From positions 103,501 to 167,500 of the forward strand of contig MCFH01000014.1 in NCBI GenBank assembly GCA_002104945.1: a DNA stretch of 64,000 nt. The letters are read 5' to 3'. The stretch's first letter is position 1. Every line of letters begins with the position of its first letter. Source of the stretch: Piromyces finnis. Lineage: Eukaryota > Neocallimastigomycota > Neocallimastigomycetes > Neocallimastigales > Neocallimastigaceae. The translations under genes were made by a program, and so were the position numbers. The notes under the pieces were generated by a model that was not told where the DNA came from, made no database searches, and saw only the letters and a program-made list of their open reading frames with translations. This document shows positions 1 through 12,716 of this stretch, piece by piece.

Positions 1-2224
1 CATAATGTTTAATACGGATATTTCTAAATGTTGGACAATCTAATAACCAATGTTTAATACTTTGATCTCCACACTTGCAACATGGACAGTAGTTAGGACA
101 AACTGGATCAACAAATTTAGCAGCTTTGGCAACTCTAGCATCCAACTTGTATCCGCTTCTTGCTTTCAATAGCCAGTATAAGCCATAGGCAAACTCTGGG
201 TATTCATAACATAATTTAATGAAATCTTTAGTTTCAATAAATTTATTATCATCATAATATTGCGCTTTGATTGAATTCCCTTTGAGATCTTTCCAATAAA
301 AGTTTTTAACTGCTTTAACATCTCCATGTTTCTTTAGTTTTTTATCAAGTGTCCTACTTGATTTGCACCACGTGTATTTTCTAAATTTAGGAATGTAATT
401 GACAAGGTGTGAGATAATACAATTTGAGTTTTTCCATTTGTTAAAACATCTAACCTGAGCTAACGCACATTTGGCTGACAATGGAGGAATATTCAAATCT
501 TTTGAAATAGAGTATAAAGATATAAACGATACAGCTTTATGAACTCCGGCAACCCATCGTATTCCTTTGTTAACATGCTTCTGAGCAATCCTAGACCTAG
601 CTTTGTTGGATCCAAGTAATGGTGCAAAGTATGAAACTCTGCTACTGCTAATCACTTGTGAGTTAAGTACTAGCTTTTTGAAGGGAATAGGAATATTAGG
701 ATTTCTTAAGAATTTACTGACTGAAAAAAGTCCTTTCAAAACTTTGTTATTAAGAGTTTTAATAACTGGTTTAAGGGACAGATTCTTATCAAATGGAACA
801 CCAAGATAAGTATAACAATCAGTAGTTGGAATGGGTTGTCCTGCTAAGTAAAATGTTGGATCTCTCTTGTTCTGATTTTCTATTGATTCAGGACGAATCA
901 CCATCGTTGAACATTTCTGGATACCAAATTCCATTTCATTATACAAGGCCCATTCATTAACTCTTCTTAGCATCTTTTTTAAGTATCCTCTTGTTGGAGC
1001 ACAAATAACTATATCATCTGCAAAAAGTCCACCACAGCATTGAGTGTCACCTAAACTGACTCCTAGATCTTCTCACTCTTTAAATATATCATTAATAAAG
1101 AGATTAAAGAGAATAGGAGAAAGAGGGCAACCTTGACGGACTCCTTTCTTCACATCAAAAGATTTCGAGAATTGTCCATTTAATTTGACATTAGCCTTAG
1201 ATGTTAAATATAAATTTTTAATGAATTGTAAACTCTTACCTCGGATTCCTAAACAATCTAATTTATGGAGAATATTACCGATTGGGACTGAATCGTATGC
1301 TTTCCTGAGATCTAAAAAGGCCAAATATGTCTCTTTATTATCTAATTGACGTCTACGACATATTTCTTGGATTGAAATGAAAAGACTGATACTTTCTTCC
1401 TTTTTTCGAAAACCAAATTGTTCAGGTCTAATGAAATTATTCTTTAAACCATATTCTGAGATTCTAGTGGTGACAATTTTGGAAATCAACTTAATACCAT
1501 TATTGATAAGTGATATACCTCGATAGTTATCACAATCTGTCAAATCTCCCTTCTTAGGAATAGAAACAATACTGGATTCATTCCATGAGTTGGGAAAGTC
1601 TCCATCCCAAATACGATTGAATAATTTAAGAATAAAATTTAAACCATGAGCATCATTATCTGAAGTGGTATTACCGGAAGAATTATTATCTGTAGCATTA
1701 TTAGAATCATTACTTGATGGAATTAATGCTTTGTAAAATTCAATTGGAATACCATCCGGACCTGATGCTTTATAATTTGGAGTAGAGAGGATAGCTGACT
1801 TGACTTCATCAATACTAATATCTTGGTTGATATCCCATTCATCAAGCATAGGAAGTGAAAAACGTTTATTCGTTGGTTCTTCATACCAATGCTCCAAATC
1901 AAGACTTACACCACTTGGATCTGATGCAAGGTTTTCGAAATGATCATGCCACACTTCAAGTTGTTCTTCCGTAGCAACAACTAATTCTCCATTTTTATTT
2001 TTAATTGGTTGAGCAATAAAGAAAGAATCTTTTCCAATTTTTGCAGTTTTCTTGATCCATTTCCAGGCCTTCTTAGGATTATGACTCTTCATATACTCAC
2101 ATCCTGTTTTAATCCAATGAAGATATTCTTGCTTCCTAAATTCATTACATCTTTTGTGGATGTAATCAATGAGCTTACGGTAGATTTTAATTCTTTTAAT
2201 AAATTCATCTATATCATAAATTCA
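1..2224 (-). mobile_element. LINE (non-LTR retrotransposon), copy 1, 5'-truncated; 3' end beyond the window
   Basis: The segment is nearly identical to 25094-27310 of the intact LINE further on and has the same orientation. Similarity stops abruptly near 2224, where the sequence becomes unrelated A+T-rich DNA, which is the usual signature of a 5'-truncated LINE. The low-coordinate (3') end lies outside the window, so the target-site duplication cannot be checked. Relative to the intact copy there is a 6-bp in-frame insertion near 644 and a substitution at 1073 that makes a stop codon. The few differences imply recent insertion. Confidence 0.93.
1..2224 (-). pseudogene. LINE endonuclease/reverse transcriptase ORF, truncated and interrupted by one stop
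   Basis: The reading frame lacks the N-terminal and endonuclease regions because the copy starts inside the linker before the reverse transcriptase. It encodes the RT fingers and palm up to the sequence IFKE, where a Cys codon (TGC) of the intact copy has become TGA at 1073-1075. The frame stays open beyond the stop down to position 1, through the FADD catalytic motif and towards the zinc knuckle. Two open pieces therefore flank one stop: 1076 to about 2222, and 1 to 1072. It is a dead or dying copy. Any function is inferred only from the intact relative. Confidence 0.88.
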
Positions 2225-2738
2225 TTCCTACATACAACAAGTAATAATTTGTGTGTGGGTGTATAATTTATTTTAATTTTTATTTTCAAAAGAAGAAAAC
2301 AAAAAATCATTATTATAAAAAATTAAAGACACATTTATTTTATAGTACCTACATACAACATTTATGTGTGTGGGGTGTAGGTTTTTTTTTATTTTTATTT
2401 ATTTTTTTTCATTTTTAAATTTAATAAATATTATTATAGTAATAATAATAATAATAAAAAACTGTTATAGTTTTACTTACAATGGTACTTTTATCCTTTT
2501 TTTTTTTTTTTTTTTTAAAAAAAAATAGAAAAATATATATACTTATATTTATCACAAATTCAACTTTTTTTTTTTTTTTTTTTTTAAAAAAAATGATATT
2601 TAAATATATATACAATTATTTTTATTTATTTAGTTATAAAATAAAAATTTTTTTTTTCTACTTTCTTTTTTTGTTTTAGTCATCTAATCTATTTATTTAT
2701 CTATCGGGAAATATCACATTTCTCAACTCTTCCTTCAT
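2225..2738. other. Gene-free spacer with a short imperfect duplication
   Basis: A+T-rich DNA between the LINE junction and the deacetylase stop codon. The 13-mer CCTACATACAACA occurs near 2226 and again near 2348, each time followed by a GTGTGTG-rich segment. The second copy can form a hairpin between CCTACA and TGTAGG. Two long T-run/A-run palindromes lie at about 2497-2525 and 2565-2593. No gene is visible. Confidence 0.6.
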
Positions 2739-4287
2739 CTAATATAAAGCATTTCTATAAACTAATAATCCACAAATTATAAATGTTAATAAACTTGGAA
2801 GGGAAGAAGAAGCTATACTTCCAGAATTAGCATCAGTATTAGCAGTATTGGCCATTAAAGAAACATTTTCATTATTGGATGGAACAACATTATTTACAGT
2901 GGAAGAGGCAGCATTTTCAGTACCAACAGCATTACCAGTGGCAACATTAGTTTCTGTACCAACGGCATTTCCATTAGCAACAGCATTTCCAGTTGGAGCT
3001 ACAGCATTATCTAAATTACCACTTTCTGTATTAGTGGTGGTAGTGGTAGTAGTACTGGTATTTGGAGCGTTAGAAATAACATTAGTGTTGGCAGCTGCGA
3101 TAGTTTTAGTAATGGTTACTTGCTTGGTAAGTGTAGTTGTGGCCTTAACAACAATAGAAGTCTTGGTAGTAGCTTTGGAAGTAGTTTTAGTTTTACTACT
3201 TGAGCTTGATCCAGAAGAAGATGATGAAGAAGAGGAAGAAGAAGAAGAGGAGGAAGAAGATTCTCTGTACATTTTTGATTTTTCTCCTAAACATTCAGCA
3301 ACAGTAACAAATTTATATTTATTTAACATTCCAGAATTTACAATCCATGGAACAGTTTCTTTAACGGTATGTTCCATAGAATCATGCATTAAAACAAGAT
3401 AATTACTACTTTTCTTATTAAAGAATTCCTTTAATGTTTTAATAGAAGTACTGGAACTGGATTTCCAATCTTCTGTATCGACTTCCCATTTAATGATACG
3501 GTAGCCCATACCTTCAATAGTTTTAACACAACTATCGCCACAATTACCACCTGGAGCTCTGAAATATCTTGGAGTGACACCAATAACAGATTTGATGAAA
3601 CTGTCCATTTTATTTAAAGATTTTTTCAATTCAGAGGTACTTGATTCAATAAGGTGATAGTAGGTGTGGGAAGCAATTTGATGACCAGATTTATAGGCCT
3701 TTTTAATAGCTTCTTGAGCTTCCTTTGATTCATCAGCATAAGGATGATAATTGTGAGCATTTATAAAGAAAGTAGCTTTAATATTATTCTTATTAAGTGT
3801 ATCAATTAAACTACTAGTATATTTTGTTGGTCCATCATCAAACTTTTTTTAACACATATATTGATACATCGAATCGACACATTGGTATATTGAAAGTGTT
3901 GATATATATATTTAAAATATATGAAATAATACAATAATATTAGAATATAGGTTATTTATAAATGTTCATTATTTAATATATAGTCATTTCAAAATCAAGG
4001 TATAGTTTGATGAAGTCATTTCCAAAAATTGTTTATATAATTTTTATTATTATTAAAAGTGGTATTTTCATTTAAAAATTAATATTTTTAAAAATTGTTA
4101 GTTAGTAACCTGACTTTTAGAAATAAATAAATATCTATATCTATGTGTATATATATTATCATTTCAAAATAATTATATTTACAGTAAGAGCAACAGTGTT
4201 TGGAGCTGTACAAGTGTAAATTTGAGCACTGTGTGCTAATGAAACGGAAGCAAGAATGCTAAGTAATTTTACAGATAATTTTACCAT
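2739..4287 (-). CDS. Chitin deacetylase-like polysaccharide deacetylase (CE4), probably GPI-anchored
   Basis: Two exons: 4287-4183 (35 codons) and 3842-2739, with an intron at 3843-4182 (GTAAAT donor, AAAAAAAG acceptor); predicted 402 aa. Residues 1-21 form a signal peptide (MVKLSVKLLSILASVSLAHS). The NodB domain follows: VALT|FDDGP is split exactly at the intron, with D37 and D38. HTYYH (H94, H98) supplies the zinc ligands, RAPGG starts at R130, and VDTEDW and LVLMHDS are the last motifs. Family members remove acetyl groups from chitin or similar polysaccharides at the cell wall. After the domain come a long Ser run, a Thr/Ser/Asn-rich stalk and a hydrophobic C-terminus (SLPSLLTFIICGLLVYRNAL) that looks like a GPI-attachment signal. 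No separate chitin-binding domain is seen. The substrate (chitin, or xylan esters) cannot be settled from sequence alone. Confidence 0.85.
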
Positions 4288-6054
4288 TGTTTCTCTTTTT
4301 TTTTTTTTTTATTATTTATTTTATTTTATTTTATTTTTTTTTATTATATATAACAAATATATATTATAATAATAACGATATTTTATTTATTTATAAAATA
4401 TAGAAAAGATTATATATATACTATCTATATATAAATATATATATATATTTTTTTTTAAAAGTGAACTTTTTTTACAAATTAATATTTTTTTTTTAAAGAG
4501 AAAAAGAAAGGAATTTTTTTTTTTCTTTTTTTTTCAATGACACTTTGTTTTATATTTTAAAAGATATAAAAAATTAAAAAACTTTTTATTTATAATTTAT
4601 TATTATTTCCTATCATTTTATAAATGGATTTAATTTAAAAGAATTTTAATTTTTTTTTTCATGTCAAATGTTAATAAAAAATTTTTTTTATAATTTAAAT
4701 TAAAAATAATATTGAAAATATTAAATCATTTAATATTAATATATTATCAAATTAAAATTTAATTTAATCTTATAATAAAATTAATATTATGTTACATTAT
4801 TAAACATGAGTACAATATTAATGTGCATTCAATTAATGTTACACAACAAACCTTATATTTATAGAATAAAATTAAAGTTTTATTTTTATGATAAACCTGT
4901 TCAAATTTTGTGACACCAACAACACTTTTTTTATCCAATTAAATTCGAGATATAAATCTAAATTTTTAAAAAAAAATTGATTAATTATTAATAAAAATGT
5001 GGAAAATTTTGATATTTTTTTGTAAAAGAAAAAAAAAGATTATAATTTCAATATTTATTTATAATTAGATTTCATTTTTTTTTTTTTTATAATACTACAC
5101 TTTAAAAGAAATACTACAAATAATAAAAAAGAACTAGATTATCAAAAAATTCATTTCATTTATTTCAATAAGAATTAATAAAAGATGGCTTCATTTATTT
5201 TTTCTATTTTTATTGATTAAAATTATTAATTTTTAATTACTACTTATATTTTCATATTAAAATGATTTTTTTTTTTTAATTACAATTAAATCTTTATAGT
5301 TTTTCATTTATTTTTGAATCATTAAAATAACCAATAAATAAATTATTAATTTATGCTTTTTATATTATTTTTCATTCTAGACTTTCATTTATACATTTAC
5401 TATTATTATCTTTTTATTATTAATAGAATATAAATAATTTAGTTTTAAAAATTATCATTATCTTGATATAAAATTATAAAAGAAAAAAGAAAAAAATAAA
5501 TATAAATTAATTAGAAAATCTATTTTTAAAATATTTAATAGGCATATATTAATTAAATTTAGAATATTCTTTTATTCTTTTTAGCCATAAAAATGTAAAA
5601 AATCTTGGTATCCAAAGAAAATTCTTTATTTATTTTCTATTGACATTTGTATATATTGTTATTAATAATAACCATAAAACTATAAATTTTTCCATAAAAA
5701 TTTGATTTTTTGTGGTTATATTAATTAAAGAAATTCTTTACAAATAACACCAATCAATGATAACTATTATGTATTTTATAAAAATTCTAATAATATTCTA
5801 CTTTAATGTTAAACAACCAACACTTACTAATGATATTCTGTTTAAATGCTAAAATACCCAACACTTACTAATGATATTCTGCTTAAATGTTAAAATGAAT
5901 AAAATATCATTAAATATTATTATATCGTAATTAATTACGTATTTTTACACTATATTATTTTAATATAGCATTTAATTACATTTTTTTTGCACTGTATTAT
6001 AATACAATAATTATATAGGATAATTTAAAATTAACAAAAAGGGAATTTTTAGCC
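4288..6054. other. Gene-free A+T-rich spacer
   Basis: Very A+T-rich DNA between the 5' end of the deacetylase gene and the 3' end of the SAAL1-like gene. It contains homopolymer runs and the 41-bp minisatellite listed separately. No ORF with protein-like composition is visible. Confidence 0.6.
5777..5898. repeat. 41-bp minisatellite, about 2.8 copies
   Basis: The segment CAACACTTACTAATGATATT begins at 5818 and again at 5859, a period of 41 bp. A diverged partial unit precedes them, starting near 5786. The two clear units differ at only a few positions. Confidence 0.7.
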
Positions 6055-8523
6055 TTAACTTTCCCATAATTTTGATAAAAGAATGTGAATGGGTTCAAAA
6101 TTTAAGCCAGTTTCTTGTTTTTCATTTATTATCTTATAAACCTCATCCAAGGATAATAATAAACAACATGTATGAACAATAAGTTTTTCTAATTGATAGG
6201 CTTTTTCATTATAGTTCATAATCACCTCTTTATCATGTATAATTTCTTTAATGTACTTTATGACAGGATCTGTCTTTAATTCATGAATCTCAACTTGTTC
6301 TTCTAAAAGCTGGAAAAGTCTCTTTTGTATTATCCTTTGTTTTACATCCCCGTAGGTTTCTTCGGCATCTTGTTCAATTCCTTTGGTATAATAGGAGGAA
6401 TAATAAGCCATGGTGGAGATAATACTACGCAATATTTCATAAATTTTATCTTGATTTGGAATCTTTGGATTAATATCAATTTTATTTTCTTCATTTTTTA
6501 ATAACTCAAAATGATTTAATAAAACAGATTGTACAACTAATTTTGTATTATTATTTTTTAGATTGATTAAATTAGAGTAGAGTTCTTGAACAAAATATTT
6601 TATTTCTTGAGCTATCCACTTTAAAATTTTCCATCCAGTTTCCTTGGGTATACAGTGAATAATTAAACACTTGACTATTGTATTAATGTCATATTTATCA
6701 TTTGGATGAAAAAATAATTGATGAAGATGGGTTCTTTGATGATTTTGAATGTAACAATTTATTATTTGAAAGGATATTTCAATGGTATCGAATAGAATTG
6801 AATCTTCTTCATCATCTTCATCATCATTATTATCGTTACTAAAAGGTTCAAATTCTTTATTTTTATTCGGTATTTCGTTAAAGGTTAAATGAATCCATTC
6901 TAAAATTAATACAATGATATTGTGTTGAATGATGTCATCGGTCATTAATAAATTATTATTTTTTAAAAGGGTATAGACTATTTTTAATAGAGAAAGAATG
7001 ACTTCCATTTTTGATTCAAAAGTTTCAAAAAAAATTCTACATGAATGATAAACATTATTTTGCTCATCTTCCTCTTGTGTCTTTTCCGGTACAACTGAAT
7101 TTTTATTTTTATCTACTATCCCGTTCTTTTTCCTTTTTTCCCGATTTAAGTAATTAATATTTTTATGTAGGAATTGTAAAAGAAGATCGACATTATTTTT
7201 AAAGATATCCAAGTGATATTGTGCATTTTTAATTTTTTCATTTTCATCTTTATTTAAAATGTCTTGGTCCGCAATATAGAAAATGGTATATTCTTTTAAA
7301 AATACAGTTGAATATAAAAGATATATAATGTCCAATACCTCTTTTAATAAGTTGTTATGAAGAGAATTTTCTAGTATAAAAAAGATCTTCTTATCGACAG
7401 CATAGGTTTGAAAACATTTAAAAAAAGCTTTATGAAATTTTAGACCTCTGTCTTTTTGATCCTTTTCTTTGTCTAAATAGTTCAGTTTACAAAAACCAAG
7501 AATTAAATTTTTTATTATACGACAACAGGAAAAAAGAACTTCAGGATCCATTGAAGTGGAAAAAGTCATTCCTATAATAGTAATCAAAACTTCATTTTCA
7601 TAGAGTGAATGATATAAAGATTCAAAACAAGCAATATTTCCTAATATTCCTAAACAAAGTTCTTGCGTTCTCTCCATTTTTGTAATTGTCATTAATTTTA
7701 AGAAAATAGAAATAGAAGACTCTATACAATTTACTACTAACTTTGCATTTTCCTCCTGACAAGTGATATCCCATAGGAAACATAAAATTTTTTGTAATTC
7801 ATTATCATCATCTTTTTTTTTTTTAATTATGCATTTGAAATTATAGTTTAAATTATTCGTTATCATTAAAAATTTATAATTATAAAAATTTATTTTGTAA
7901 ATATTCACGTTATTTTTTTTATTAAAAATTATGAAAAAAAAAAAAAAATAAAATAAAATAAATACCATTACTACAATCGTCATCTACTTTATCTTGTTCA
8001 ATTAGGTTAATTATTGTTTTAAAGAATACAATAATTTGTTGATACAAGTGATACAATTCGTCATCGTTATCGTTCATTTCATTGTTTTTATTGTTATAAG
8101 AATCAAAATTTGAATAATTTTCATTTTCATTTGAAATTGGAAACTGACTTTTTAAAGAAATACTTTCATTTACACTATTGTCATAATTTGGAGGAGGTGA
8201 AGGATTTCTGTAACTTTTTTCATCTTCTGACTTTTTTTTTTTAAAAAAAAAAAGAAATATATATATAATTTATTAGACCTTATTGTTTTTTTTATTATTC
8301 TATAAAAAAAGTATACAATGCTCAAATTTAAAATGTATTTTTTTTTTTTAATTTTACTGTTTTTTTATATATATATAAAATTTTTCATAATGAGAGTTTT
8401 TCTATAAAAAAAACCATTAATAATTATTATATCTTTTCTTTTTTTTTAATTCAAAATGTATAAACCTTTTATTCTTTTTAGTAATATTTCAAAACACCAT
8501 TCCTTCTTTTCACTACTTACCAT
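6055..8523 (-). CDS. SAAL1: SAAL1-like armadillo-fold protein
   Basis: Three-exon model: exon 1 is only the ATG (8523-8521) followed directly by GTAAGT, exon 2 is 8230-7966, exon 3 is 7811-6055; introns 8231-8520 and 7812-7965. Phases agree and give 674 aa starting MSEDEKSYRNPSPPP. The start of exon 3 contains the most family-typical stretch: ILCFLWDITCQEENAKLVV, then ELCLGILGNIACFESL. This resembles SAAL1, an armadillo-repeat family of poorly defined role. The rest is helical with a short acidic insert (DNNDDEDDEEDS) and no catalytic motif. An uninterrupted ORF runs past exon 3 through intron 2 up to 7983, but that part is Phe/Lys/Asn-rich and untypical. The protein is longer than its animal relatives. 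The family call is fairly secure; the ATG-only first exon is inferred. Confidence 0.66.
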
Positions 8524-11500
8524 GATAACTTTTTTTATTCATTACTTTTAAATTTCTAAAAAATTTTATATTAAATTTAATAAATTTATATTAATTATTT
8601 TAATATGAAGGATGATTGGATTTTCACAAAGTTAATAAAAGGATTATTCACAAAAAAAAAATTAAATTTTATTTTCCTTTCCTTTATACAATATCCTTAA
8701 TAAATGATTATATATATAAAAATATAAAATAGTCTAATAATAATAGTGATAATAATAATAAATAATAACAACAGACCACTATTTCATCTTTTTATTTATT
8801 TAAATATTTTTTTATTCTTAATGCTCTATTTTTTTTTTCTTTCCTAATGATATTTACATTATTAAATTCACATTTCATTAAAGTTACACAAAATAATAAA
8901 TTAAATAAAAATTTTTTAAAAAAAAAGAACAAGATCAATCTTTGTTGAGTTATAAAAATTAAAAAAAAAAAAATAGATATGTGTGAGAGAATATTACCAA
9001 CTTTTTATTAAAAAAAATATATTTATTTAATTATTATTATTTTGTTTTTTTTTCAGAACTTTTTATTAATAACAAAATACTCAAGAAAAAGTTATTTTTT
9101 TATGAAAGGAAATAGTTATTCCAATCTATTTATACCATTAAAGTTTTATTATCTTCATGTTCTACATTACATTTACGTAATACATTATTACATTTTGATT
9201 AGTAAATTATCCAAAATCTTTATCTTTTTATATATTGAAATTTAATAAAAAGGATTCTTTACCAATCAATTTATATAATTAATATATAATTAATTATTTT
9301 TTATAGGTAAATCAATTGAAATTAAGTAGAATATATTCAATTCGTATATTAATAATATATAAGGTGAAATTTAAAATCTATAAAATAATTTATTTGTTCT
9401 CTATTAATCAATAAATATTGATTATACTCTAATATATATAAAATTTATCATCTTTTTTTTAATTAATAAAAAATTGGTCTTTTTACACCACTAAAACCAA
9501 ATGAGCTTATCATGTAGTAGTGCCTAGATTTAAATTTATATTTAAATTTTAATAGCAGTTATTTATTTATTATTTATTCATTTAATTTGTATATAATATT
9601 TATTTAATTATTTATTTATTCATTCTTTTAATTTATATACATTATTTATTTAATCATTTATTCATTTAATATATATGATTTATTTAATTATTAATTAATT
9701 ATGTATTTAATTTATATAAATACCTATTTTACTAAAAAAGAAAAAAGTTTGATGACTAATTTTTTATAATGCATAAAAAGAATTAACTTTTTAAAAATGT
9801 GGAATCACACCACCATTTTCACAGAAATTCTATTGAACATAGGCATAGTTCAAGTTTTATTATTGCTAGTATTGATTATAATATATTAAACAAGTTGGAG
9901 AATTGTTTACTTATACCTGCTGCATGAATAACAATTAAAATCAAATAGAAAACTGCTTTGCTTTTTTTTTTTTTCTTTTATATTTGTGGATAGATATGGT
10001 TGATTAACAGTTTTTATTATTATTTGATTATTATATAATAATAATAATAATAATAATAATTATTATTAATTAAAGTTTCTTGTAAAAAAGAACAAAAAAA
10101 AAATTATAAATTACTAATAAATTGGTATTTATGATGAATAATATATTTTTATTTAATAAATAATAAATAATATTTATATTGTATATGTATAATATATAAA
10201 TTAATACATATAATATTCTATTTATTATATAGTATAATATAATATATTATTAAAATTTCAATAAACATTACTATAATAAAGTTTAGTGTTGTTTTATTAA
10301 TATATTATATATAAAAGTTCTAATATATTAGTACATATTGTAAATAAATTAATATTATAATATATTTATATATTTTACATATATTAGTAGGTGAATTATG
10401 GCTTATTGCTAATACTATAAGTACTATTAATGAATCAAATTTAAATAATAAATCTTAATATATATATAATTAATAGTAATAATACAAATAATATATTATC
10501 ATCCTTTTTTTATACTACATTTTATATTGGATTTAAGTTTTTAAATATATAAATAATATAATTAAATACTATTGATGATATTAAATATTAATGATAGATA
10601 TAAATAAATTTAAATATTATTTCAAATTATATTTAAATTTTTAAAAATTGAAAAAAAAAAAAAAAAAATTATAATTACATACAAAAAAAAAAAAAATAAT
10701 TTAATTATTTTAATAACCTTTTTTTTTTTAAAAATCCATCATCATTATATTGAAGAAAGAACCAATTTTCTAGTTAATTTAATCTACTATTTCGGTTTAA
10801 GATAAAACAATAATTAAATAAAAGTTTCAGATATAATCATATATTATTAAGTTTATACCAATATTATAATTGATAAAGAAAAAAAAAAATCAATGTTAAA
10901 CATTCGATACCAGTATCTATTTTAATATATCTAATATATTATATATATAAAGAAAAGGTGAAGATCAGTTCAATATACATTATTATATAAAGATTTCATT
11001 ATTTTTATTATTATATTTCGTCTGTTGAATACAGCTCTAAATATTAAAAAAAAAAAACACAATCTTTTAAAGTATTTTTTTTTATAAAAAAAAAAAAAGC
11101 AATCAGTAAGTCATTAAATTTAGAAATTTTATTTTAAAGTAGAGCTCGATGAATAATCAAAATTAAATACATACTTTTATATTTATACGTATTTATATTA
11201 AAACGAAAAAATAATCTATAAAACATAAAAGAAAAAAAAGTATTATATTGAATGATTTAAAATACATTTGAAATTTTTTAATAAATTTTAAAAAATTTCT
11301 TGATACTTTTTAGTTTTTTTTTTTTTATAATAAATATTGTAGTGTTTAATAAATAAAATATAGTGTGAATCAGTGTTGTTATTGCTCATGTAGAATTTTA
11401 TATTTTTAAAGTATACATGAAATATAATAATGGATTTGAAAAAATAAATGTAAATGATTTTTTAAAATTCTAAAAAGAAATCTAAAAAAATCAAAAAATT

Positions 11501-11813
11501 GTGAAAAGGCGAATTATAATTCTTTTAAATAAATTATTCATATATAGTAATATGTAGATATTGTATTAATATTTTTTTTTTAAATTTAAAATTTAAATAT
11601 AGGTTAAAATATATAAAAAACATAATAAGAAAATATTCAATTAATGAACATATTGTTTAATTTTTCAATAATATTAATATTATATTAATATTTCATAAAG
11701 TATATTTTATTTTCTTTATTCTTTTTTGAAAAAAAAAAAAAGAAAAAAAGAAAAAAGAAAAGCGGAATATAATTTATACATTCGTTTTTTTAAACATCAA
11801 AATTTAATGTATA
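8524..11813. other. Long gene-free A+T-rich spacer
   Basis: About 3.3 kb between divergently transcribed genes, so it should hold the promoters of both the SAAL1-like gene and the Zn2Cys6 regulator. It contains poly(A)/poly(T) runs, (TAA)n microsatellites near 10030 and a degenerate TTTA-rich repeat. The one ORF (9042-9245, 67 codons) is all Phe/Tyr/Ile and has no support. No RNA gene was recognised. Confidence 0.55.
9540..9725. repeat. Degenerate TTTATTTAATTA-type minisatellite
   Basis: Repeated blocks of ATTTATTTAATTATTTATT separated by ATTTATACATT-like spacers, with a period of very roughly 55-60 bp over about three units. Boundaries are approximate because of the base composition. Confidence 0.45.
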
Positions 11814-12684
11814 ATGGGTTATAGTTATCCTTATAGAAATAATTCATCAAATAAATCATCAGTTCCGCAATTGACACCTGTAGCGCCATATCCAAATATT
11901 CAATTACCAATAACTAATTTACCAGTAGTTCCAATCACATCAGCAACAGCTTCTTCTTCATCGTCATCTGTAAATGATACTTCAAACCAAAACAAATTTA
12001 AAACATTTCCAAATGTAAAAAGAAAAAGAACAGCACAAGCTTGCAATGCCTGTAGACGAAAACGTATAAAATGTGATGGGAAATCACCGTGTACCCAGTG
12101 TATACAACATAAAATTGAATCGGAATGTTGTTTTGCTCAACCATTAAAACGTGGTCCAAGGAAAGGTTCTACTCGTGTTAACTTAAAAGAAAGACTACAT
12201 AAGGTGGAAGAATTACTTTATGCTCTAACTTCAAAACAAAATATTGATGAAATGTTGGCAGCAAAAAGTGCAGCGGATGAAAAAGCAAAACTTGGTGGTA
12301 AATCAAGTCAATCAACATCAACTATAAATGCTACAACTGTAACACCAATAACAACAACTGAATCAACTCCAGCAACAACAAATACTTCAGCATCATTATT
12401 ATCCCAAAAATCATTAGCTGCTTCACTATTAAATAACGGTTCAAAAATATCTACTTCTTCAACACCTATTCTACCTAATCCTACAATAACAGAGGCTGCT
12501 GCTTCAACATTGTTAAATACCAATACTAATTTATCTTCAAGTACAAATAATACTGACCTTTTAAATGCATTACAAACTAATGCTAATGTGGCTTCATCTT
12601 CATCCCTAAATAATACAAAGGATAACAATGGCGTTAATGTATCAAATATAAATTCATTATTATTTAATTCATTATTGTTAAATC

Positions 12685-12716
<32 letters not shown>

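Noticed and set aside
603-809. Plus-strand ORFs within the LINE copies (603-809, 2009-2266, 25696-25896, 27096-27374)
   Set aside because: They are antisense to the reverse transcriptase frame and repeat in each LINE copy for that reason only.
2848-3402. 184-codon plus-strand ORF opposite the deacetylase gene
   Set aside because: It is the antisense of the Ser/Thr-rich stalk, giving Val/Leu/Glu low complexity; the opposite strand has a complete NodB domain.
7812-7983. N-terminal extension of the SAAL1-like ORF (MTIVVMVFILFYFFFF...)
   Set aside because: It is translated intron: removing 7812-7965 restores an in-phase upstream exon with normal composition.
9042-9245. 67-codon Phe/Tyr/Ile-rich ORF
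   Set aside because: Composition is that of translated A+T-rich spacer; no motif, no splice context.
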